Assembly (NCBI GenBank): GCA_030042915.1 | Contig: JASHYS010000192.1 | Coordinates: 1 to 11,712, forward strand | Origin: Acidobacteriaceae bacterium | Lineage (GTDB): Bacteria > Acidobacteriota > Terriglobia > Terriglobales > Acidobacteriaceae | DNA length: 11,712 nucleotides | Direction: 5' to 3' | Part shown: positions 5,967-11,712 of the stretch, piece by piece | How the letters are laid out: each line of letters starts with the position of its first letter | Numbering within the stretch: position 1 is the first letter of the stretch | The notes under the pieces: model-generated | Database searches by the model: none | What the model saw: the letters and a program-made list of their open reading frames with translations, nothing else | Told to the model about the DNA's origin: nothing | Program-made: the position numbers and the translations under genes

Positions 5967-5974
5967 TGAAGCAC

Positions 5975-8155
5975 ATGGCCGCGTCTTCCCCATTCCGCAT
6001 CGTCCACACCGTCTGCTCGCACGATTGCCCCGATTCCTGCGGCGTGCTGGTGACGGTCGACGATGCTGGCCGCGCGGTGAAAGTTGCGGGCGACCCCGCG
6101 CATCCGGTCACGCGAGGCTTCTTGTGCGGCAAGGTCGCCAAATATCTCGACCGCGTCTACGCGCCCGATCGCATTCTTTATCCCTTGCGGCGCAAGCCCG
6201 GAGCCAAAAAGGGCCCGCGACCCCGCGGCTCCGAGCACGAGGCCTTCGAGCGCGTCAGCTGGGACGAAGCGCTCGATGCCATCGCAGCGCGCCTGCAGCA
6301 GATCAGCGACAAGTACGGCCCCGAATCCATCCTGCCCTACAGCTACGCGGGAAACATGGGTGTGCTCGGCTACGGCTCAATGGATCGCCGCTTCTTTCAC
6401 CGCCTGGGCGGCAGCCAGCTTGACCGCACCATTTGCGCCGAGGCGGGCGGACAGGCATGGAAGCTGGTCTACGGCAAAAAACTCGGCACGCCCACTGAAG
6501 ACTTCCCCCACGCCAGGCTGATTCTGGCCTGGGCCGCCAACATCCACGGCAACAACATTCATCTGTGGCCGTTCATTGAAGAGGCGCGCCGCAACGGAGC
6601 GCGGCTCATCGTCATCGATCCCTATCGCACCCGCACCGCCGCTGCGGCCGACTGGCACATCGCCATCCGCCCTGGGACCGACGCAGCGCTGGCCCTCGGC
6701 ATGATGCACGTCATCCTCAACGAGGGCTTGCATGATCGCTCCTACGTTGCCGAGATGACGCACGGCTTCGAGCAGCTTGCCGAGCGCGCCCGCCAGTACC
6801 CGCCCGAGCGCGTTGCGCACTACACCGGAATGACGGCGGGACAAATTGAGCAACTGGCGCGCGAATATGCCACCACGCGGCCGGCGGTCATTCGCGTGAA
6901 TTACGGCGTGCAACGAGCCGATTACGGAGGCGCAACGGTTCGCGCCATCATCATGCTGCCTGCTCTCATCGGTGCGTGGAAGCATCGCGGCGGCGGTGCG
7001 CAGCTCTCCACGTCGGGCGCCTTCGTGTGGGATGAGGACGCGTTGCGCCGTCCCGACCTGGCGCAAGCCTCGCCACTTAAGCGCCTGGCGCGCACCGTGA
7101 ACATGTCGGAGCTTGGCCGCGCCCTCACTGAATTGGGTCAGAGCAATGGCGCGCACAGCGACGGTCCCGCAGTGCACGCACTCTTCGTCTACAACTCCAA
7201 TCCCGGCGCCATCGCTCCCAATCACAACGCGGTGCGCCGCGGCCTCGAGCGCGACGATCTTTTCACTGTGGTGCATGAGCTCTTTTTCACTGACACCACC
7301 GACTACGCCGACTTCGTTCTGCCTGCCACCACCTTCCTTGAGCACACCGACATTCAGGGCGCTTACGGTCACTACTTCGTGCAGCTCTCGCAGCAGGCCA
7401 TCGAGCCCGTCGGCGAAGCGCGCTCCAACGTTTGGCTCTTCAGCCGGCTCGCCCAGCGCATGGGATTCACTGAAGCCTGCTTCCGCGATACGCCTGAACA
7501 GATCATCCAGCAGGTGCTTGCCATCGGCTCCGACGGCCGCTCGAAGAACCCGGGCATGGAGCACATCACGCTTGCCGATCTTGAGCGCGAAGGACACATT
7601 CCGCTCTCGTTCCATGCTGAGCCTCAGGCGCATCCGTTCCAGCCGTTCGCGTCAGGACCGCTTCCCACGCCATCGGGCAAGATCGAATTCTTCTCTGAGA
7701 CGCTGGCAGCCGCGGGCCTCGACGGTCTTCCCGGCTTCACCCCTCCGGTCGAATCCCGCTGGGGCGAAGCGGCGAAAACCTATCCTCTGGAACTGCTGGG
7801 CCGCAAGGGCGACAACTACATGAACTCCACCTTCGCCAATCTCCCCGGTCATCGCAAGATGGAGTCCCGCACCAGCCAGAAGCTCGAAATCCATCCCCTC
7901 GACGCGCAGTCTCGCGGCGTGGCCGAAGGTGACCGCGTGCGCGTCTTCAACGATCGGGGCACCTTGGAGCTGACCGCCATGCTCAACGTGAACCTTCCCG
8001 CCGGCGTTGTGGCAGCGCGGCTCGATTGGGCCAAGCTCCACCCCGGCGGCGCCAACGTGAACGCGCTCACCAGCGAGCGCCTGACCGACATCGGCGGCGG
8101 CCCTACCTTCTACTCCACCCTCGTCGAGGTTGAGAAAGCAGGGCAGAGCGGTTAG
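5975..8155 (+). CDS. Molybdopterin-dependent [4Fe-4S] oxidoreductase (formate dehydrogenase/nitrate reductase superfamily)
   Basis: This 726-residue protein belongs to the DMSO-reductase superfamily, whose members hold a bis-MGD molybdenum or tungsten cofactor. The N-terminal cluster motif is Cys14-x3-Cys18-x3-Cys22-x28-Cys51 (VCSHDCPDSC...RGFLCGK), a [4Fe-4S] site. RYSWDEAL-type residues (RVSWDEALDAI, 93-103) follow. LDRTICAEAGG (149-159) places Cys154 where the metal-ligating residue is expected. Cofactor-binding stretches include ILAWAANIHGNN, VIDPYRTRTA and YNSNPGAIAPNHNAV. The C-terminal MopB_CT-like domain starts near residue 604 (YPLELLGRKGDN) and contains IHPLDAQSRGVAEGDRVRVFNDRG. No Tat signal precedes the cluster, so it is cytosolic. 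The start at 5975 was preferred over a GTG at 5900 that overlaps the HIT promoter. It resembles the uncharacterised MopB_3-type group. No electron-transfer subunit or cofactor gene is nearby, so substrate and partner are unknown. Confidence 0.95.
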   Translation: MAASSPFRIVHTVCSHDCPDSCGVLVTVDDAGRAVKVAGDPAHPVTRGFLCGKVAKYLDRVYAPDRILYPLRRKPGAKKGPRPRGSEHEAFERVSWDEALDAIAARLQQISDKYGPESILPYSYAGNMGVLGYGSMDRRFFHRLGGSQLDRTICAEAGGQAWKLVYGKKLGTPTEDFPHARLILAWAANIHGNNIHLWPFIEEARRNGARLIVIDPYRTRTAAAADWHIAIRPGTDAALALGMMHVILNEGLHDRSYVAEMTHGFEQLAERARQYPPERVAHYTGMTAGQIEQLAREYATTRPAVIRVNYGVQRADYGGATVRAIIMLPALIGAWKHRGGGAQLSTSGAFVWDEDALRRPDLAQASPLKRLARTVNMSELGRALTELGQSNGAHSDGPAVHALFVYNSNPGAIAPNHNAVRRGLERDDLFTVVHELFFTDTTDYADFVLPATTFLEHTDIQGAYGHYFVQLSQQAIEPVGEARSNVWLFSRLAQRMGFTEACFRDTPEQIIQQVLAIGSDGRSKNPGMEHITLADLEREGHIPLSFHAEPQAHPFQPFASGPLPTPSGKIEFFSETLAAAGLDGLPGFTPPVESRWGEAAKTYPLELLGRKGDNYMNSTFANLPGHRKMESRTSQKLEIHPLDAQSRGVAEGDRVRVFNDRGTLELTAMLNVNLPAGVVAARLDWAKLHPGGANVNALTSERLTDIGGGPTFYSTLVEVEKAGQSG

Positions 8156-8174
8156 AACTTGTTAGATAGCCCCA

Positions 8175-8231
8175 TAAATTTTATTCAATCCAGACTAAAT
8201 TTTCTTGACTTTAATTTAGTTTAGGTATACT
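8175..8231 (+). promoter_or_regulatory. AT-rich promoter with inverted-repeat operator for the DUF2089 gene
   Basis: Within GC-rich surroundings, 8157-8240 is strikingly AT-rich. TTGACT (8205-8210) and TATACT (8226-8231) are good -35 and -10 boxes, though the 15-bp spacer is short. ACTAAATT (8194-8201) and AATTTAGT (8213-8220) form a perfect 8-bp inverted repeat that straddles the -35 box. A further direct copy of TAAATTTT lies at 8175-8182, 21 bp (two helical turns) before the one at 8196-8203. A dimeric repressor bound here would block RNA polymerase. The -10 box ends 8 nt before the ATG and there is no Shine-Dalgarno site. Confidence 0.6.
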
Positions 8232-8239
8232 TTCATTTT

Positions 8240-8539
8240 ATGAATCCGCCGCTGCCGTCCTGGCTTCAGGCTCTCGACGAGGAAGATCAGCAATTCCTGC
8301 GCCGGTTTGTGCTCAGCTCGGGATCGCTCAAGGCGCTCTGTGACGAGTACGAAGTCTCGTACCCCACGTTGCGCGCGCGGCTCGACCGGCTGATTGCCAA
8401 AGTGCAGGCGGCTGAGGATCCCAGGGCCGCCGACGCCTTCGAGCGTAAGCTCCGCGTGCTCGTGGCCGACGGCAAAATCTCTGCCGCAGTGGCTCGCGAT
8501 CTGCTCAGGGCGCATCGCGCCGCGGCCGAAGAAGGATGA
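8240..8539 (+). CDS. DUF2089-family helix-turn-helix protein
   Basis: This 99-residue protein resembles the DUF2089 family, small putative regulators with a sigma-factor-like helix-turn-helix. The core is at residues 13-55: DEEDQQFLRRFVLSSGSLKAL, then CDEYEVSYPTLRARLDRLIAKV, in which SLKALCDEYEVSYPTLRARLDRL reads as the HTH with its recognition helix. The C-terminal part (FERKLRVLVADGKISAAVARDLLRAH, about 67-92) is the family's second helical element. The zinc-ribbon start found in longer members is absent, so this is the short form. The ATG at 8240 is the only sensible start and has no ribosome site, consistent with a leaderless message. The stop is 9 bp before the next ATG, indicating an operon with the membrane protein. 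Autoregulation through the inverted repeat at 8194-8220 is inferred. Confidence 0.88.
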   Translation: MNPPLPSWLQALDEEDQQFLRRFVLSSGSLKALCDEYEVSYPTLRARLDRLIAKVQAAEDPRAADAFERKLRVLVADGKISAAVARDLLRAHRAAAEEG

Positions 8540-8548
8540 GGTGGCATC

Positions 8549-8890
8549 ATGATGCAACCATGGTTTAACGCCAACCATTACGCATGGATTCCGGGCACGG
8601 CATACGGGCTGGCCGCAGGGCTGATGGGCGGCCTGGTTGGCTGGCTTGCGCCGCGCGGCCGCGGCCGCAGCTTTATTCTGCGTGCCTGGTTCGCACTCTG
8701 GATCATTGCTGTCGCGCTCCTTGTTGCGGGCTTCGTCGCACTCGCGCAAGGCCAGCCTTGGGGTGTCTGGTATGCCCTCCTGCTGCCCGGCGCTATCGGC
8801 TTTCTTGTCGTCGGCGCCAATTCCTTCGTCGTCGCCAAAACCTACCGCCAGGTTGAGCAGCGCCGCCTCGCCGCCAAAGATCTGCTCTAG
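8549..8890 (+). CDS. Three-helix membrane protein, 113 aa
   Basis: The function is unknown. Hydrophobic segments lie at about residues 12-35 (WIPGTAYGLAAGLMGGLVGW), 43-66 (ILRAWFALWIIAVALLVAGF) and 72-95 (GVWYALLLPGAIGFLVVGAN). A short basic loop (PRGRGR, 35-40) lies between the first two, and a basic cytosolic tail (AKTYRQVEQRRLAAKDLL) ends the protein. The start at 8549 is backed by GAGG (8538-8541), which overlaps the upstream stop codon, so translation is probably coupled to the DUF2089 gene; ATG 8552 directly follows and could also serve. The tight pairing of a small HTH protein with a small integral membrane protein suggests a shared role, possibly a membrane-stress or envelope circuit, but no sequence feature proves it. 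Confidence 0.85.
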   Translation: MMQPWFNANHYAWIPGTAYGLAAGLMGGLVGWLAPRGRGRSFILRAWFALWIIAVALLVAGFVALAQGQPWGVWYALLLPGAIGFLVVGANSFVVAKTYRQVEQRRLAAKDLL

Positions 8891-8950
8891 CGTCGCGTCG
8901 CTCATGCGCGTCGCGGCCTGAGCCCCTGCGCGCCGTTCTCCTCGAATGCG

Positions 8951-8959
8951 TGCTAGACT
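8951..8959 (+). promoter_or_regulatory. Extended -10-like site before the TPR gene
   Basis: TGCTAGACT matches the extended -10 form (TGn followed by TAnnnT). It would start transcription near 8966, leaving a leader of about 32 nt before the ATG at 8998. This argues that the TPR gene has its own promoter and against the in-frame GTG at 8950 as the start. No -35 box is evident. Confidence 0.35.
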
Positions 8960-8997
8960 TCAGGGCAGATTTGAGCGCCCGCTCGGGAAACACCTTC

Positions 8998-11697
8998 ATG
9001 AGGGAACGGCCACGATCGGCGGTTCTTCTTCTGCTGGGCTTGGGCTGCGCAGCGTTCACCGCAATCGCGCAAACGCCCGCGCCGCAGCGCCAAACCACGG
9101 TGGTCGTCGTCAACACGCTGCCCCAGCCGCCTCAGCCGGTGAAGGCCGTCCGTGTGTCGCTCAGCTATCTCCAAAGCGCGACCCTCATCACCGACGCACA
9201 GCAGGTCACGAACCCACAGGGTCAGGCGCTGTTGCTCGTCTCGGCAGATGTGGCCCAGCGCGGAGACCTGCGTCTTGAAATCGTCGGCGCCGGCGACTTG
9301 GTGATCTATGAGCCGGCCGACGGCCAGCTCTCTGCGTTGCCCGTCAACGTCACCATCAGAATGCTCCCCAAGGGTTCGGCGGCATTATTGGGCCCGGCAC
9401 AGATTGAGGCCACGCTGCACCGTCTGCTGCTCCAGGTAAACAGCCTGCAGAAGCAGGTGAGCGAGCTCAAAACCGGCGCCGCGGCGGGGCAGGCAAAGCA
9501 GTCTGATCTCGGCGCTGCCATCGCCGCATGGGCGCAGTCCAGCGGCTTTTCTTTAAGCCAGGTCAACCAGCAGGTGCAGCAGTGGGCTGAAGGCATTCAA
9601 AAACAATCGGGCCGCGCCACGGCAGAGCAGCAGGCCCTGGCTGAGCTTGCCTTGAACCACTATGCCGCTGCGGCCGAACTCTTCACTCAGGCCAGCACTG
9701 CTGACCGGCAGGAGATTGGCGCCGAAGATCAGGAAGAGCAGGCGTTGCAGGCGCAAATGAAAGCTCTCCAGTCCGCGCAGCAGGCGCTCCTTGATAAGCG
9801 GCAGAGCGCGTTGCGGCATCTGCTTGACGATAGCGAGCAGGCGGCCGGCGCCGATCAGCTCAACCTCAAGTACCACGAAGCCACGCAGACGCTCGCAAGC
9901 GCCGTCGCTACCGCGCAAACTGAATTCAAACAGCAACCCAGCGACAAAGGATTTCACGAGCTCTGGCTCCGGGCAGAATCCGATGCAGCCAATGCCCGCC
10001 GCCGCGAGGGCGAAGTCGCACCGGCAGATCAGAGCCTGGCTCTCCTGGCTCAATCGGCCACTGAATTGCGCGAGTTGGCAGCCGAATATTCAGCGCTCGG
10101 CGACCGGCCGGAAACGGCAGCGACAGAAAACGACCTCGGCATCGCGCTCATCCGTGAGGGCGAGCGCGCCAGTGGCGACAAGGCCATTGCCTTGCTCGAT
10201 CAGGCCGTACAAACTTACAAGTCCGCTCTCCAGGTGCGCACCAGAACCGATCTGCCCCAGGCCTGGGCTGCGACGCAAAACAACCTGGGCATGGCGCTCA
10301 CGCGCGAGGGCGAACGCGCTGGCGGCGATAAGGCGATCACGTTGCTCGACCAGGCAGTTGAGGCTTACAGGTCTGCTCTCGAAGTGCGCACCAAAACCGA
10401 CTGGCCCCAGGATTGGGCGCAGACACAAATGGACCTCGGCGTTGCGCTCACCTTTGAAGGTGAGCGTGAGGGCGGCGACGAGGCGGTCGCTTTATTCGAT
10501 CAGGCAGTGCAAGCTTACAAGTCTGTTCTCGAAGTGCGCACCAAGGCCGCACAGCCCTGGGATTGGGCCGCCACGCAAAACGACCTCGGCCTTGCTCTTA
10601 TGCGCGAAGGCGAGCGCGTCCCTGCTGACAAAGCCCTCACCTTGCTCGACCAGGCGGCAAAGGCTTACCAGCAGGCGCTGGAAGTCTTCACTAAGGCCGA
10701 TCTGCCTCAGGACTGGGCACGGACACAAATGAATCTGGGCGCAGTGCTTGTGTCCGAGGGTGAACGCGCCGGCGGCGATCAGGCCACCGCCTCGCTCGAC
10801 CAGGCGGTGCAGGCATTCCAGAGGGCGCTTGAGGTGTACACCAAAGCCGAACTGCCTCAGGATTGGGCGCAAGTGCAAATGGGCCTCGGCGCTGCGCTTG
10901 AAATTGAGAGCGAGCACGTAAGCAGTGACAAGGCCATCGCCCTGCTCGACCAGGCGGTGCAGGCCTACCAGCATGCGCTCGAAGTCGATACCAAAGCCGA
11001 TTTGCCCCAAGCCTGGGCTCAAACCGAATTTAATATCGGCGACGCGTTTTATCTCGAGGGCACGCGCATTAGCGCAGACAAGGCCGCTCCCATTTTCGAT
11101 CAGGCAGTGCAGGCTTACCAAAACGTGCTGCAGGTCTTTACAAAGGCCAGCCTGCCGCAAGCCTGGGCCAAGACGCAAACCAGCATTGCGAACGCTCTCA
11201 TGTCAGAGGGCGAGCTCATCGGCGGCGACAAATCGGCAGCCTGGCTCGATCAGGCGGCGCAGGACTTTCAGCAGACTCTCGAAGTCTATGCCAAGACCAC
11301 CCAGCCTCAGGACTATGTCACGGCGCGCATGTCCATCACTGAGGCGGCTCTCGCCGCTGATCGCTTCGACGCCTGCCTTGCGCAAACCGCCAATCTGACT
11401 GACGACTCCCTTCCGCCGTCGGGCATTACCGCCCGCGACACCATGCGCCTTGCCTGCCAGTGGGGTGCGGGAAACAAAAGCGCAGCACTAACAACCGAAA
11501 AGGCGTTGCTCGCCGAGGCCGCCACGCCTGCCGCCGGTTTCTGGGATTTCACTGGACTGAATCACGTCCTCGCGCGATCGCCTGCTTTCGCCAACGGCCG
11601 CGGGGCCTGGGTCGCCCTCTTCACCGCCGTCCAGAACGGCGACGGCGCCGGCATGACGGCGGCCTTGCATCAGCTTGAGCCCGTCCTGCAACCGTAG
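8998..11697 (+). CDS. Exported TPR-repeat protein with N-terminal beta domain and coiled coil, 899 aa
   Basis: The start at 8998 gives a clean signal peptide: MRERPRS, a hydrophobic core (8-22), then a likely signal peptidase I cut after AIA (residues 22-24). Cys17 sits in GLGC, which is not a proper lipobox. Residues about 48-125 look like a beta-sandwich (VRVSLSYLQ, TNPQGQALLLVSADV, DLRLEIVGAGDLVIY, LPVNVTIRML). Residues 134-160 and 240-275 are heptad-like coiled coils. Eight 50-residue repeats fill 374-773, with the consensus A.TQ.NLG.AL..EGER.GGDKA..LLDQAVQAY..ALEV.TKADLPQ.W, a tetratricopeptide pattern. The final 126 residues contain two cysteines (793, 820) that could form a disulfide. 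It is probably a periplasmic or surface protein-interaction scaffold; no enzymatic motif is visible. It follows the DUF2089-membrane protein pair by 107 bp. The partner is unknown. Confidence 0.9.
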   Translation: MRERPRSAVLLLLGLGCAAFTAIAQTPAPQRQTTVVVVNTLPQPPQPVKAVRVSLSYLQSATLITDAQQVTNPQGQALLLVSADVAQRGDLRLEIVGAGDLVIYEPADGQLSALPVNVTIRMLPKGSAALLGPAQIEATLHRLLLQVNSLQKQVSELKTGAAAGQAKQSDLGAAIAAWAQSSGFSLSQVNQQVQQWAEGIQKQSGRATAEQQALAELALNHYAAAAELFTQASTADRQEIGAEDQEEQALQAQMKALQSAQQALLDKRQSALRHLLDDSEQAAGADQLNLKYHEATQTLASAVATAQTEFKQQPSDKGFHELWLRAESDAANARRREGEVAPADQSLALLAQSATELRELAAEYSALGDRPETAATENDLGIALIREGERASGDKAIALLDQAVQTYKSALQVRTRTDLPQAWAATQNNLGMALTREGERAGGDKAITLLDQAVEAYRSALEVRTKTDWPQDWAQTQMDLGVALTFEGEREGGDEAVALFDQAVQAYKSVLEVRTKAAQPWDWAATQNDLGLALMREGERVPADKALTLLDQAAKAYQQALEVFTKADLPQDWARTQMNLGAVLVSEGERAGGDQATASLDQAVQAFQRALEVYTKAELPQDWAQVQMGLGAALEIESEHVSSDKAIALLDQAVQAYQHALEVDTKADLPQAWAQTEFNIGDAFYLEGTRISADKAAPIFDQAVQAYQNVLQVFTKASLPQAWAKTQTSIANALMSEGELIGGDKSAAWLDQAAQDFQQTLEVYAKTTQPQDYVTARMSITEAALAADRFDACLAQTANLTDDSLPPSGITARDTMRLACQWGAGNKSAALTTEKALLAEAATPAAGFWDFTGLNHVLARSPAFANGRGAWVALFTAVQNGDGAGMTAALHQLEPVLQP
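10117..11316 (+). repeat. Eight tandem 150-bp coding repeats (50-aa TPR units)
   Basis: Units begin at 10117, 10267, 10417, 10567, 10717, 10867, 11017 and 11167, each exactly 150 bp without insertion or deletion. Protein landmarks repeat in register: TQ near position 3, LG at 7-8, EGER at 14-17, LDQA at 27-30, AY or AF at 33-34, LEV or LQV at 38-40, and a final W (Y in unit 8). Units 2, 4 and 5 are closest to the consensus. Unit 7 (TEFNIGDAFYLEGTRI) and unit 8 are the most diverged, and a ninth degenerate half-unit (VTARMSITEAAL) follows. Confidence 0.93.
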
Positions 11698-11712
11698 GGG
11701 ATCCCGCTCACC

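Noticed and set aside
5900..5974. Upstream GTG start adding 25 residues to the molybdopterin oxidoreductase
   Set aside because: The extension is Arg/His/Pro-rich and unlike the family, overlaps the HIT promoter, and lies upstream of the probable -10 box at 5961-5966.
6377..7633. 418-codon open frame antisense to the molybdopterin oxidoreductase
   Set aside because: A GC-rich shadow of a clearly real gene. Its composition reflects the reverse complement of the oxidoreductase codons.
9034..9051. Lipoprotein signal (Cys17) in the TPR protein
   Set aside because: The residues before the Cys are G-L-G, not a lipobox, while a normal signal peptidase I site (AIA followed by QT) fits better.

Overview
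This is an 11.7 kb stretch of GC-rich bacterial chromosome carrying housekeeping genes mixed with poorly characterised ones. There is no rRNA, tRNA, CRISPR array, prophage or intact insertion sequence. The gene style suggests an Acidobacteriota member (Terriglobia-like): high GC, a small two-helix membrane protein with an LP.P.DP...HG..IYQT segment, 50-residue TPR repeats, and long intergenic spaces. This is an inference from content; no marker in the window settles taxonomy.

Left part (1-3488). A small doubtful gene (96-434, +) faces the end of mnmE (561-1958, -), which encodes the tRNA-modifying GTPase and is complete with its CIGK C-terminus. Divergent from mnmE are a small two-helix membrane protein (2240-2593, +) and mutM/fpg (2643-3488, +), which encodes 8-oxoguanine DNA glycosylase with all catalytic residues and its zinc finger.

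Middle (3489-4528). About 1 kb has no convincing gene but is rich in secondary structure. Two related copies of a sequence unit lie in opposite orientation (3674 onward and ending at 3955) and share a 14-bp perfect inverted repeat. They enclose several hairpins, including one terminator-like hairpin at 3866-3891. A second run of hairpins (4363-4464) lies just upstream of the next gene. This is the best place to look for an undescribed structured RNA or an intergenic repeat family.

Centre-right (4529-8155). A 300-residue protein has a basic, disordered N-terminal half and a C-terminal domain that resembles a degenerate response-regulator receiver. It converges on a HIT-family protein gene (5551-5889, -). 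The 119 bp between them is almost entirely a nested inverted repeat built of 7-bp units around a 12-bp terminator stem. Divergent from the HIT gene is a 726-residue cytosolic molybdopterin/[4Fe-4S] oxidoreductase (5975-8155, +).

Right part (8156-11712). An AT-rich promoter island with a perfect 8-bp inverted repeat astride its -35 box precedes a DUF2089 helix-turn-helix protein (8240-8539). A three-helix membrane protein (8549-8890) follows 9 bp later and is probably co-transcribed. Then comes an exported 899-residue TPR protein (8998-11697) with eight exact-length 50-residue repeats.

Several genes (mutM, the HIT gene, the molybdopterin oxidoreductase and the DUF2089 gene) lack a Shine-Dalgarno sequence and have a -10-like hexamer 6-9 nt before the ATG. 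This suggests leaderless transcripts.
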